From contig NZ_CP106753.1 of the NCBI RefSeq assembly GCF_025642115.1, forward strand, positions 2,317,501-2,381,500: DNA of 64,000 bases. The letters are read 5' to 3'. Position numbers and translations under genes: made by a program. Below, one piece after another: positions 49,045 through 57,462 of the stretch. Position 1 is the stretch's first letter. Every line of letters begins with the position of its first letter. This DNA comes from Chitiniphilus purpureus. Its GTDB lineage: Bacteria > Pseudomonadota > Gammaproteobacteria > Burkholderiales > Chitinibacteraceae. The notes beneath the pieces are model-generated. The model was not told the origin of the DNA. It was given only the letters and a program-made list of their open reading frames with translations, and searched no databases.

Positions 49045-50850
49045 ATGGCGAATGCATCCTGGTACCGCGCCGGTACCGTCAGCGTCACTGCCGGCAGTGT
49101 CAACGTCGTTGGCGTGGACACACTGTGGGCAAGCTATATCCGGCCAGGTGACATGTACACCCTGGATGGGACCCGTTGGGCCGAAGTGGACGCGGTCGTC
49201 GACAACACCCATCTCCAGCTCAAGCAGCCATGGAGCGGCACGACGCAGTCTGGCGCCAGTTACGCCATCGTCCGGAACTTCGACGCCACCGATCTTGGGC
49301 AATTCGTGGCTGACCTGCAGGCGCTGATGGGCAAATTCCACGACCGCTGGGATGCCATGCTCAGCCTGCTCACTGGCAGTGCCACGACGATGCCGCTGAT
49401 TGGCGTGGACGATACGCCGATCAATGTCACCACCTGGGCCGGCATCCTTGCGTATCTGCAGGGCCGGACTGTGCTGACGACGTTGACCGGCACCCGGGTA
49501 CTGACTGTGATCGATCTGCAGGCCCGCATCTTGGAGCTGACCGGCAGCCTGACCGGTAACGTGATCTATCGGCTGCCGGCCAATACCATCGGCAGCTGGG
49601 TGATTCGCGACCGCACCAATCGCAACGGCTTCTCGGTCACGGTTGACATCAACGGTGCCGGGGGCTACGCCGTTGCGACCGGTGTGCAGATGGTGATCGC
49701 TGCTGCGGCCGATGGCGTGATGGGGATGACCCAGGGAACGGCGGCATCGCGCGATATGCAGGCGTCGGTGACCGACACGACTGCCGGGCGGCTACTGACT
49801 GTTGGCGCATTCGGTTGGGGTGGCACGTGGACACCGCCGACGTACGACAGTTTTGGCGACGCCAATCTGATCCCGGCAACCGGCCTATGGTATAGCACCA
49901 ATGCGGCAACGCTGAATCGCCCCAGCGCCGCAGCTGGACCTGTCTTTCATATCCACGGCGCGGCGGGATTTGACCTTTACGGGCGTGATGACAACCTGAT
50001 CTACCGGGGCTACACCGGGACAACGTACCAACCGTGGCGCACGGTGTGGCATAGCGGCAATACCCCCAAACAGGCGCATGCAATGGATGCGACCGCCGGC
50101 GCAGTGATGCTGGTCGGCGCCGGCGGCTGGTTGGGACAGGCAGCACCCCGCGCCACCACCGATATGGATGGCCTGCTGACCGGTGCAATCCGGGTACGCG
50201 ACAACGGCACACCCAACGCACCCGACACCGGCCAGGGCATCGTCCTGACGCTGCCATGGGACAACAACAGCGCGGCCATCCAGACCGATTTTGCAGTCGG
50301 CGGCGGCGAGCGGGCCAAATTCAGGCGGCGCCAGAATGGGGTATGGGGTGCCTGGTGCGAGCTGTGGCACTCGGGCGCTGCCATCAACACGGCCCAGGCC
50401 ATCAATGCGACGGCCCTGGGTGGAGCAAACAGCAGCGCGCATTCGTTCAGCGCCACCGGGCGCAACCAGCTCACCGTGCATCTGGGGGGGCCGTCGATGT
50501 CGGGCGCCGGCGTCAACGAATTCGGCGCTGCTGTGCGGTTCAACGGATCCGGGGTCGCGTGGGGCGACTTGATCTACTGCCCGACCGCTTCGCTGGCTGA
50601 CGGGGGCCAGTTCCGCTTTACCACCGCCGGCGGCGCTGTCAGCACCACCCCCTCCGCATCGGTCGGCGTCGGCAGCCTTTACAGCGCCGGCCCGGTCCGC
50701 CCCGGCGAATTCACCCTCGCAACATTGCCCAGCGCTGCCGCAAACAACGGCGGCTACATCACTGTCACCAATGCCACTGGGGGCCCCAAGCTGTGTCGCA
50801 GCAACGGCACCGTTTGGCAGATTGCAAATACCTCTACCACTGTCAGCTAA
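49045..50850 (+). CDS. Tail fibre protein
   Basis: This 601-aa protein has a conserved N-terminus (SWYRAGTVSVTAGSVNVVGV) seen in fibres that attach to the tail tip. Repeating Gly/Thr/Asn-rich beta segments follow, including pyocin-knob-like motifs (WYSTNAATLNRPS, YQPWRTVWHSGNTP and WGAWCELWHSG). The C-terminus ends NGTVWQIANTSTTVS. It is probably trimeric and involved in host surface binding. AAGGAGGG precedes the ATG. Confidence 0.85.
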   Translation: MANASWYRAGTVSVTAGSVNVVGVDTLWASYIRPGDMYTLDGTRWAEVDAVVDNTHLQLKQPWSGTTQSGASYAIVRNFDATDLGQFVADLQALMGKFHDRWDAMLSLLTGSATTMPLIGVDDTPINVTTWAGILAYLQGRTVLTTLTGTRVLTVIDLQARILELTGSLTGNVIYRLPANTIGSWVIRDRTNRNGFSVTVDINGAGGYAVATGVQMVIAAAADGVMGMTQGTAASRDMQASVTDTTAGRLLTVGAFGWGGTWTPPTYDSFGDANLIPATGLWYSTNAATLNRPSAAAGPVFHIHGAAGFDLYGRDDNLIYRGYTGTTYQPWRTVWHSGNTPKQAHAMDATAGAVMLVGAGGWLGQAAPRATTDMDGLLTGAIRVRDNGTPNAPDTGQGIVLTLPWDNNSAAIQTDFAVGGGERAKFRRRQNGVWGAWCELWHSGAAINTAQAINATALGGANSSAHSFSATGRNQLTVHLGGPSMSGAGVNEFGAAVRFNGSGVAWGDLIYCPTASLADGGQFRFTTAGGAVSTTPSASVGVGSLYSAGPVRPGEFTLATLPSAAANNGGYITVTNATGGPKLCRSNGTVWQIANTSTTVS

Positions 50851-50859
50851 GGAGCTGTC

Positions 50860-51555
50860 ATGCCGCAACGCACGCGCCCCTATCAAACCCTGATCGCGCA
50901 TTTTGCCGATGGCACATTCGCCTTGCAGCATCGGCCGATCACCGAAATCCTGGACGACGCCGGCAACATCATCGGCGCGACGGAGGGACAACTACAGCCG
51001 ATCGATGCATCGGACCAGGCAACGCTGGATGCGCTGTGGGGCTACCTGACCACGGCTGCAGTTTATGAAAAAGAGCAGGCGCTGGCACAGCTGGCTGCAG
51101 CACAGCAGCAAATTGCCACGTTGGAGACGTCAGTCCAGGCGCTCACGGCGGAGCGGGATAGCCTGCTGGCGCAGCTCGGCCAGAGCACTGGTGGCGGCAA
51201 TCAGCCGTCAACACGCGAGCAGTTGGCTGCAGCCATTGCCGCCGAGCGGTATCGCCGCGAGACTGCAGGCACCACCGTCGACCTGGGCGGAGGTCCTGCG
51301 CCGCTCCTGACAGACCGCAGCGCCATCGGCGTGTTGATCGGCGCCATTGTGCATGGCGACCGAAAGGGCATCTGGCCGGCCGCCTGGAAATTCGGGGATG
51401 GGGTCTTCCGTGCGGTCACGCCGGCGGCGCTCGATGCCATGGCCGACGCGTGTCATGCGCACGTCAGTGCAGCGTTCGAGTGGGAGGCGGCCGAGGTGGC
51501 CCGTCTGGCTGCAACTCCGGACAATGCCCTCGCCGAATTCACCATCGGCGTATGA
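50860..51555 (+). CDS. DUF4376-domain tail protein
   Basis: This 231-aa protein has a short N-terminal part with a coiled coil (QLAAAQQQIATLETSVQAL) and a C-terminal DUF4376 domain: LAAAIAAERYRRETAGTTVD, TDRSAIGVLIGAIVHGD, VTPAALDAMADACHAHVSAA. DUF4376 domains are typical of phage tail fibre accessory proteins. It follows the fibre gene and precedes late dyad 3. Confidence 0.85.
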   Translation: MPQRTRPYQTLIAHFADGTFALQHRPITEILDDAGNIIGATEGQLQPIDASDQATLDALWGYLTTAAVYEKEQALAQLAAAQQQIATLETSVQALTAERDSLLAQLGQSTGGGNQPSTREQLAAAIAAERYRRETAGTTVDLGGGPAPLLTDRSAIGVLIGAIVHGDRKGIWPAAWKFGDGVFRAVTPAALDAMADACHAHVSAAFEWEAAEVARLAATPDNALAEFTIGV

Positions 51556-51562
51556 CGATATT

Positions 51563-51585
51563 CCAGTTTCTCCCCTAAAAACTGG
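51563..51585 (+). promoter_or_regulatory. Late promoter dyad 3
   Basis: CCAGTTT and AAACTGG with a 9-base spacer, followed by GGACCGC and GCGAGACGAT. It precedes the lysis genes by about 45 bases. Confidence 0.82.
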
Positions 51586-51630
51586 ACCGCGCCTGCGAGA
51601 CGATGCCCCCATATCCACATGGGGGCTGAC

Positions 51631-52023
51631 ATGCTCGAAAAACTCGGAGATTGGTCGGGCAGCGTGCTGCTGGGGGCTGCAGCCGGCACGGCGATGCTGT
51701 CGCGCCGGCTGGGGAATCGCAGCGGGTGGGAAAAGCTGCTCCTGCTTGTCGGGTGCTTCATTGGTGCCAGCCTCGCTGGTCACGCCGCGGCGGAATACCT
51801 GACCTGGGGCCCGGCCACGAGCGGCGGGCTCGCGTGGCTGGCCGGCAATACCCTGCTGCACCTGACCGATGGGCTGGTTTCGCTGCTCGGCGAGACAAGT
51901 TGGTTGCGACGGGCACTGGGCCGCCGCATTGCGGGCAGCTCCGATTTTGGCGGGCTGGGCAGCTACGACTCGGGGCGTGAATACGACATGCCGCCGGCCG
52001 AAGACCAGGAGCCGCGGCCATGA
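51631..52023 (+). CDS. Putative holin
   Basis: This 130-aa protein precedes the endolysin gene. It has a short N-terminal helix, two or three hydrophobic segments (WSGSVLLGAAAGTAMLS, KLLLLVGCFIGASLAGHAAA and GLAWLAGNTLLHL) and a charged C-terminus. Size, topology and position fit a holin that permeabilises the membrane at lysis time. The start at 51631 follows GGGGGC. Confidence 0.75.
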   Translation: MLEKLGDWSGSVLLGAAAGTAMLSRRLGNRSGWEKLLLLVGCFIGASLAGHAAAEYLTWGPATSGGLAWLAGNTLLHLTDGLVSLLGETSWLRRALGRRIAGSSDFGGLGSYDSGREYDMPPAEDQEPRP

Positions 52024-52655
52024 CGCCTCAGCTGTTGGCCGCTGCCACTGGCATCGCCCCGCAACGTGCGGCCGCGTGGGCCCCTCTGCTGGAGCGGGCG
52101 CTGGACGAATTTGGGGTCCGCTCGCCGGCTGCGATTGCGATGCTGCTGGCCCAGGTGGGGCACGAGTCCGGCGGGTTTGCCCACCTGCAAGAAAACCTCA
52201 ACTACAGCGTGGATTCGCTGCTCAGGCTCTGGCCGCGGCGATTTGATGCGGCCATGGCCCGGCGCTACGGGCGCATCGACGGCCAGCAGCGCGCCGTGCC
52301 CAGTGCCATTGCAAACATTGCCTACGGCGGGCGCATGGGCAACGGCCCGGCCGCCTCGGGCGACGGCTGGCGCTATCGCGGCCGTGGCCTGATCCAGATC
52401 ACCGGTCGCGACAACTACGCCAGCATGCAATCCCGCCTGGGGGTGCCGCTGCTTGAACAGCCGGACCTGCTGTTGCAGCCGCCCCAGGCGGCCCGCTCTG
52501 CCGTGGCGTTCTGCCGGCACGTCATCCCCGGGTTTGTCGCCGCCGCCGAGGCGCGCGACCTGGCGGCATGCACGCGCATGGTCAATGGCGGTTTGCATGG
52601 CCTGGCAGATCGCCAGGCGCGCTGGGAACGCGCGTTGCGCGCGCTGGAGGTGTGA
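52020..52655 (+). CDS. Glycoside hydrolase family 19 endolysin
   Basis: This 211-aa enzyme belongs to the GH19 chitinase/lysozyme family used as phage endolysin. Catalytic Glu49 lies in AQVGHESGGFAHLQENLNYS, and WRYRGRGLIQITGRDNY is the conserved substrate-binding core. It should degrade peptidoglycan after holin action. No signal sequence is seen. It overlaps the holin stop by 4 bases. Confidence 0.93.
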   Translation: MTPQLLAAATGIAPQRAAAWAPLLERALDEFGVRSPAAIAMLLAQVGHESGGFAHLQENLNYSVDSLLRLWPRRFDAAMARRYGRIDGQQRAVPSAIANIAYGGRMGNGPAASGDGWRYRGRGLIQITGRDNYASMQSRLGVPLLEQPDLLLQPPQAARSAVAFCRHVIPGFVAAAEARDLAACTRMVNGGLHGLADRQARWERALRALEV

Positions 52656-52656
52656 C

Positions 52657-53052
52657 GTGCTCCCCATCCCCCTGGGGCCACTGGCCCCGTATCGCACCCT
52701 GATCGTCGCAGCCGCGTTGCTGGGCGCCGGCGTGGTGGCTGGGCTGCAGATCAACGCATGGCGTTATGGCCTGCAGTTGGCCGAGTTGCGCGCGGCTCAG
52801 GCCCAAGCCAGCGCCACCGCGGCGACCACGGCGCTGGCACAACAACGGAAGCTGGCCGGAAACCTTGGCCAGATCGCCGCCGATCTGGTCGCCGCCAGTG
52901 ACAAACAGCAGCGCCTCGCCGCTGCCATTGCCCGAGATTACGACGATGCCGCGAAACATAACCCGCTGCCTGCCGATTGCCGCCCTGGCCCTGACCGCTT
53001 GCGCAGCCTCGCCGAAGCTGCCTCCGCCGCAAACGCTGCCGCCGCTCGATAG
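52657..53052 (+). CDS. Rz-like inner membrane spanin
   Basis: This 131-aa protein starts at GTG with GGAGG 6 bases before. It has one N-terminal membrane helix (TLIVAAALLGAGVVAGLQI, about 12-30) followed by a long Ala/Gln-rich periplasmic coiled coil. This is an inner-membrane spanin subunit that works with the overlapping Rz1 lipoprotein to disrupt the outer membrane. Confidence 0.82.
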   Translation: MLPIPLGPLAPYRTLIVAAALLGAGVVAGLQINAWRYGLQLAELRAAQAQASATAATTALAQQRKLAGNLGQIAADLVAASDKQQRLAAAIARDYDDAAKHNPLPADCRPGPDRLRSLAEAASAANAAAAR

Positions 53053-53242
53053 CGGCATCACCCGGCCGTTGCCGCTGGTGGTGCCGCCGCAGCGCGATGA
53101 CTGGGACGACGTGTCCCGCGCCTTGCTGCAACTCACAGAGCAATACACGCAATGCCTGATCCAGCACGACAGCGCCGTCCGGGCATACGAGCAGGCCCAA
53201 CACACCCTGAATGGAGATGACAATGAGCACCCAGAAAATTGA
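52946..53242 (+). CDS. Rz1-like outer membrane spanin lipoprotein
   Basis: This 98-aa lipoprotein is encoded in another frame, beginning inside Rz and extending past it, with 107 bases of overlap. The signal peptide ends in the lipobox LTAC with Cys19, and a Pro-rich stretch follows (ASPKLPPPQTLPPLDSG). The nested, out-of-frame layout is the standard Rz/Rz1 architecture. Confidence 0.83.
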   Translation: MPRNITRCLPIAALALTACAASPKLPPPQTLPPLDSGITRPLPLVVPPQRDDWDDVSRALLQLTEQYTQCLIQHDSAVRAYEQAQHTLNGDDNEHPEN

Positions 53243-53576
53243 TGTTGATGCGCGAGGGCAGCAGCTCGGCGCAATGACTGTGGCGCAGGCGATCGACGCT
53301 GGCCGCTATGTCCGTGTGCCGGCCGGGGCCAAATCCGTGCAGGTGACGGTGCTGGACAACGCAGGCGTGCCATCCACTGGATCTGTGCACGTGGACATCC
53401 ACGGCTCACTGGACGGCATCGCCTATCGCAAGCTCTACACGCTGCCGATTCCGGATGACGGCGAGGCGTCGAATATCGAGCGTGTTGACGACGACTGCCA
53501 GTACTATCTGGTGGCCTGGACGGCACCCACTGGCAACGTCTCCCGGATTGTATTCACCGTGGTAAGTGGGGGCTGA
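53223..53576 (+). CDS. Small beta-rich phage protein
   Basis: This 117-aa product starts after GGAG, overlapping the end of Rz1. It is beta-rich (AGRYVRVPAGAKSVQVTVLD, SVHVDIHGSLDGIAYRKLYT), with a carbohydrate-binding or fibre-domain feel. It immediately precedes the deacetylase gene and may be its partner in a surface-modifying or virion unit. No family is recognised. Confidence 0.6.
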   Translation: MSTQKIDVDARGQQLGAMTVAQAIDAGRYVRVPAGAKSVQVTVLDNAGVPSTGSVHVDIHGSLDGIAYRKLYTLPIPDDGEASNIERVDDDCQYYLVAWTAPTGNVSRIVFTVVSGG

Positions 53577-53577
53577 C

Positions 53578-54942
53578 ATGACCGCAATCGTGCGTGACGC
53601 TACGGCCGGGCGGGCGTTGTTGGTTCAGGATCATCAGCGCAACCGGCCGCTGACGAACAGCCGCCCGGGGGTACCGTTTTTCGCATTTCCCCGGGCGCGG
53701 CCAGCAGGGGTTACGCTGAGCGGTAGCCCGGCCGAGAGCTACGAGATGTACGAGGGCGAGTGGTGCATGAAGATCACCACGCCCGTTGGGGCATTTACCG
53801 ACATCGTCCTGCCCGTGCCAACGCCGCTATCGCTGCCAGATGGTGATATCACTGCGCTCGTCCACATTGAGTCGGCCACCAATTGCCTGTCGGTGAATTT
53901 GTTCGCCGCTGACAGCGTAGGGTATGCAAACTACAGCTACGCCGGGCAGTCCAATCCGGCGGCGCCGACGTTCCCCACGATCGCTCGACAGGGATATGTG
54001 CATATCGGAATCAACCTGGCGACGGGCGATAACGTGACTGATCCGCAGCGTGAGTGGGTCGTAGGTGCCGGCACCGGGATGGCGTTTGCAACGACCCCTG
54101 TTGCGGCGGCCAAGCTGCGCATCACGCCAGCGGCGGGGACGCAGGCCACGGTGCGGATTTTCGGGGTCTGGTACAAGGAGCGGGCAAAGCAATCGTCGAT
54201 CGTGCTCACCTTCGACGATGGCTGGGCCACGCAGCATTCCGCAGCGCTGCCGATCCTGGAAAAATACGGATTGCGTGCCAGCCTGGGCATTATTGGCCCG
54301 CTGATCAATCAGTCCAACTACATGACTACCGGGCAACTGCGGGAATTCATCGCGGCCGGCAGCGAATGTGTGGTACACGGCAACCCCAGCAACCCGGCGT
54401 ATCCGGGCCGGCTGAACCTGGCGTGCTATGACACGATCCCTGAAATCCGGGCCGACCTGCGCGCCAATGCCGATTTTCTGCGCGCCAATGACCTGGTCAC
54501 CAATAACTCCGACCAGGTCTACATTTACCCGCAGGGTGTATGGCAACACGCCAAGGACGACCGCAGGATCCTGGATGCGCTCGCGCAGGAGGGGTTTACG
54601 GCTGCGCGCGGGACCGTGACCAATGCGGTGTCGATCATCGGTGGACGATTCGCTCGCTACGATCGGTGGCAGATCCCGATCATCGGGCATCTTTGGGCCG
54701 GCGCCGGCGCGGGGCTGGAGGACGCAAACATCACACGCATCATCAACCGCATGACCACGGCGGTTAACCAGGGGCGATGCCCCTGGCTGACCTTCCACCA
54801 GTTCCGAGCGCCGACAAATCAGCAGGACATCGATCCTGCTAATTTCGAGAAAATCTGTGCGGCCATTGCTGGATTGATCAACAGCGGCACCGCAGTCAAC
54901 CTGCTGGCAACGGAGTTTGTAGCTGAGTCGCTGGCTCAGTAG
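53578..54942 (+). CDS. Polysaccharide deacetylase (CE4/NodB) domain protein
   Basis: This 454-aa protein has an N-terminal beta-rich part (about 1-200) that looks like a fibre or carbohydrate-binding module. A CE4 NodB-homology domain follows: SSIVLTFDDGWATQHS carries the metal and catalytic aspartates at about 213-216, then GIIGPLINQSNYMTTGQL and a VVHGNPSN motif 2. It would remove N-acetyl groups from polysaccharide or peptidoglycan. No signal peptide is seen, so it may be a virion depolymerase, or act on the lysed cell or as a lysogenic conversion gene. A terminator follows. Confidence 0.82.
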   Translation: MTAIVRDATAGRALLVQDHQRNRPLTNSRPGVPFFAFPRARPAGVTLSGSPAESYEMYEGEWCMKITTPVGAFTDIVLPVPTPLSLPDGDITALVHIESATNCLSVNLFAADSVGYANYSYAGQSNPAAPTFPTIARQGYVHIGINLATGDNVTDPQREWVVGAGTGMAFATTPVAAAKLRITPAAGTQATVRIFGVWYKERAKQSSIVLTFDDGWATQHSAALPILEKYGLRASLGIIGPLINQSNYMTTGQLREFIAAGSECVVHGNPSNPAYPGRLNLACYDTIPEIRADLRANADFLRANDLVTNNSDQVYIYPQGVWQHAKDDRRILDALAQEGFTAARGTVTNAVSIIGGRFARYDRWQIPIIGHLWAGAGAGLEDANITRIINRMTTAVNQGRCPWLTFHQFRAPTNQQDIDPANFEKICAAIAGLINSGTAVNLLATEFVAESLAQ

Positions 54943-54967
54943 CTTGGTAATGTGTTTTATATCGCTC

Positions 54968-54992
54968 AGGCCCGCTTCGTGCGGGCCTCTTT
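54968..54992 (+). terminator. Terminator of the late operon
   Basis: AGGCCCGC pairs with GCGGGCCT around TTCGT, followed by CTTT. It ends the rightward transcript after the deacetylase gene. Confidence 0.85.
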
Positions 54993-55054
54993 ACTCTCCT
55001 ATCCCTACGTTTTGCATACATTGCTGCGCCGGTCGTCGCGAAAAATCGAAGAAG

Positions 55055-55070
55055 TAGAACATTCGTTCTA
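55055..55070. promoter_or_regulatory. 16-bp palindrome upstream of the SRAP-like gene
   Basis: TAGAAC-ATTC-GTTCTA is a perfect dyad with the GAAC-N4-GTTC core of Gram-positive LexA boxes. It lies about 30 bases before the SRAP-like gene, overlapping a likely promoter. Binding by host LexA or a phage regulator is inference. Confidence 0.55.
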
Positions 55071-55097
55071 TTATCGCCGTAAGAAATGGGTGGCGAA

Positions 55098-55784
55098 ATG
55101 GAACGGTTTGCGCAGTACAGGACGATGGGCGAATACAGCGAGGCGCTGCAGTGGCCGGCGCGGCGGTGGGCCCGGGATAACCCGCAGCCCATCTACAACG
55201 CGCATCTGGGTATGCGTGTGATGGTGATGCACCAGTTGGGCGAGCTGGACAGGCAGTACGTCGATTTTTTGCCCTGGGGTTATCGCCCAGGCTGGGCGGC
55301 CGGCCGCGCGAACATGCCGATCGTGATCAACGCGTACTCGTTGACCGTTCCCACACGGCGGTACTACAGCAAATTGTGGGAGTACGGCCGCCGCTGTCTA
55401 GTGCCCCTGGATGGGTGGTTCGAGTGGGTCAAGGGTGCGCCGCACTATATTTATCGTGCAGACGGCGCCCCGTTGTTTGCAGCGGCGCTGACCAGTGTTG
55501 ACCCAGCAGATCTGTATCGCCCTGCCGGCGTGGTGATCCTCACCCGCGACGACGAGGGCGGCGTGCTCGATCCGGCGGATCGTCGCCCGCTCATACTGGA
55601 GCCGGTAGACGCCAAGCGCTGGATCGATCGGTACGCTGAATCCCGCAACTGCCGTGAGGCGCTGTCGCTGTCGTTGCAGGCCGACCTGCTATATCACCGT
55701 GCCCCAGATCATGTCCGAGATATTTCCAGCAATGGCCCTGAGCTGATTCGCCCGCGCCGCGATTTGTGTGCGGCGAAGGGGTAG
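55098..55784 (+). CDS. SRAP (YedK/HMCES-like) protein lacking the N-terminal Cys
   Basis: This 228-aa protein is related to the SOS response-associated peptidase family, which crosslinks to abasic DNA sites. The fold motifs are visible: LPWGYRPGWA, NMPIVINAYSLTVP, RRCLVPLDGWFEWVKG with the conserved Glu, and VVILTRDDEGG. The catalytic Cys2 is missing from either possible start (55086 or 55098), and the usual catalytic H-x-R-M-P is replaced by DRRPLIL. It may bind DNA without crosslinking, or have changed function. A LexA-box-like palindrome lies just upstream. Confidence 0.75.
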   Translation: MERFAQYRTMGEYSEALQWPARRWARDNPQPIYNAHLGMRVMVMHQLGELDRQYVDFLPWGYRPGWAAGRANMPIVINAYSLTVPTRRYYSKLWEYGRRCLVPLDGWFEWVKGAPHYIYRADGAPLFAAALTSVDPADLYRPAGVVILTRDDEGGVLDPADRRPLILEPVDAKRWIDRYAESRNCREALSLSLQADLLYHRAPDHVRDISSNGPELIRPRRDLCAAKG

Positions 55785-55822
55785 GTCCAGCCGCGCTCCG
55801 GCCGGGATGCGCGTTTGCGGCG

Positions 55823-57445
55823 TCACATTGGTGCAACATCCTCGCCGGCGTTCCAGGCACCGGTTTTACGGTTGATCCGGAGCATCCGTGGCTGACGCCC
55901 TTTCGGGATCAGCACCAGATCGATGTGTCGTCCATCATCCTCCCGGGGCGTCATCCCACGGTGATAGACAACAATGCGCTCGAACGTGTCAGCCACCAGT
56001 TGCCGCGCCTGCAATCGTGCGTCGTAGTTCAAGCTGGCCACCCCCTCTACCAGTGCAGCCCAGGCCTCGGCTGCGGCCGGCATGGTAGAGGGGGTGGTAC
56101 TGGCAAGGTGATACTCCAAACGTTGTATCTCGGCGCGCTGGTTGGACAATGCCGTTTCCAGTTCGCGGGCCTTGCGGACAAACACCAGCGGCGTTTGATC
56201 GGTGTCGGCCATCAGGGCGTCTGTGATGCGCTGTAGCTGCCGCTCGGTTTCGGCGGCCACATTACGGATCGAGGCCAATTGCAGGCGTTGTGGGGTGTCG
56301 GTGTCCGGGCCGCTGAGCAGGGCCGACAAATTGAATTGATCCGCGCAATAACGCATCAAGGCGTTCTCGACCGGCACTACACTGACCCCGCCCTTCACGG
56401 GGCAGGGCTCGCCGACCCCGCTATAACCCACACACAACAGGCGGCGATGGCCATCATTGAGCGTGCCATCCGCTTTGCGCCGGCCCATGGAGTTTTGCCC
56501 GACGATCGCCTGGCCGCAGTAACCGCACCGCAGGATGCGCATGCCGGTGAGCACACCCGGGATGTCCCCTTTCCCCTTGCGTCGCAGGCGCTGGCCCAGC
56601 AGCGATTGCAGTTCGGCGTACTCAACCTCGCTGAGTAGGGCGGGGTAGTAATTGGGCAGGGCCCATACCTCACCGTCCAGCGTCAGCTCGCGGGTGCCAA
56701 TCAGGGCTGGGTTATGCAGTATCCGGTACAGGCTGGATGGCGGGGTCGATTTGCTCGGGAACAATATCAAGCCCTCTGCATTCAGCCGCTCGGCGATGCG
56801 AATGGAACCCTCGCCGAGCCGGTAAAGCTCAATCAATCGGCGTACTGCCGTGGCCCGTTCTGGCACAAACGACCAGGTGGAGCCGTCGAGACGCAACCAG
56901 ATCGGGTCCTTGCCAACCCTGATTACGCCGCGCCATGTGCCAGCCAGCCAGCCCTCGCACTGTCGCCGGATCGCCGCTTTAACCCGTTTGCTTTTGGTGT
57001 CGCTCTCTTCGTGTGCCCGGATCATCACCAGCAGGGAGTACACCAGATCCATCGGCTGTGATTTTAGCCGCTCGCGGTTGTACTCCTTCCCATCGCTGGC
57101 GGTGACGACGGTGATGCCAGCATTGATGATCTGCGCCAGCTGCGCCTGAGCCTGGATCGGCTCTGCCCGCGATAGCCGGTCCAGCCCTTCGACGATCAGG
57201 ATTGAGCCTGGCGCAATATGACCATCCTCCGCAGCGCGGAGGAACACGCCGAGCGCGCCTTGCTTGACGTGATGTTGGTGGTAGGCGCTGAGTCCCTCAT
57301 CGCGCAGGGACAACGATTCGTCGAGCGGCAACCCCCGATCCCCTGCCCAGCGCTGGGCATATTCGACCTGTCTGGCGATTGACGATCCGGCTGCTTGCTT
57401 GGGATCGGAAAACCGTAAATAACTGTATACTCTCGCGTTTTGCAT
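55823..57445 (-). CDS. Large serine recombinase, prophage integrase
   Basis: This 540-aa protein is a large serine recombinase. The N-terminal catalytic domain has YLRFS with Ser13, then SSIARQVEYAQRWAG and VEGLDRLSR. A recombinase domain and a zinc-ribbon follow (LRCGYCGQAIVG and a later Cys pair), then a coiled coil (about 410-460). It should cut and rejoin attP and attB in rimO, and with an unidentified directionality factor also excise. It reads away from attR, with only 17 bases between its start and the start of the rebuilt rimO. Confidence 0.93.
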   Translation of the reverse strand: MQNARVYSYLRFSDPKQAAGSSIARQVEYAQRWAGDRGLPLDESLSLRDEGLSAYHQHHVKQGALGVFLRAAEDGHIAPGSILIVEGLDRLSRAEPIQAQAQLAQIINAGITVVTASDGKEYNRERLKSQPMDLVYSLLVMIRAHEESDTKSKRVKAAIRRQCEGWLAGTWRGVIRVGKDPIWLRLDGSTWSFVPERATAVRRLIELYRLGEGSIRIAERLNAEGLILFPSKSTPPSSLYRILHNPALIGTRELTLDGEVWALPNYYPALLSEVEYAELQSLLGQRLRRKGKGDIPGVLTGMRILRCGYCGQAIVGQNSMGRRKADGTLNDGHRRLLCVGYSGVGEPCPVKGGVSVVPVENALMRYCADQFNLSALLSGPDTDTPQRLQLASIRNVAAETERQLQRITDALMADTDQTPLVFVRKARELETALSNQRAEIQRLEYHLASTTPSTMPAAAEAWAALVEGVASLNYDARLQARQLVADTFERIVVYHRGMTPREDDGRHIDLVLIPKGRQPRMLRINRKTGAWNAGEDVAPM

Positions 57446-57454
57446 TTTTGGGAG
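57426..57454 (+). promoter_or_regulatory. Phage-supplied promoter and RBS for rimO
   Basis: A TATACT -10 (57426-57431) and a GGGAG ribosome binding site (57450-57454) precede the new rimO ATG at 57463. Both lie in or next to the 5' end of the integrase gene, on phage DNA. The -35 is poor. On the opposite strand TATACT at 57483-57478 is a likely -10 for the integrase, inside the new rimO codons. Confidence 0.6.
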
Positions 57455-57462
57455 TGTAGCCT

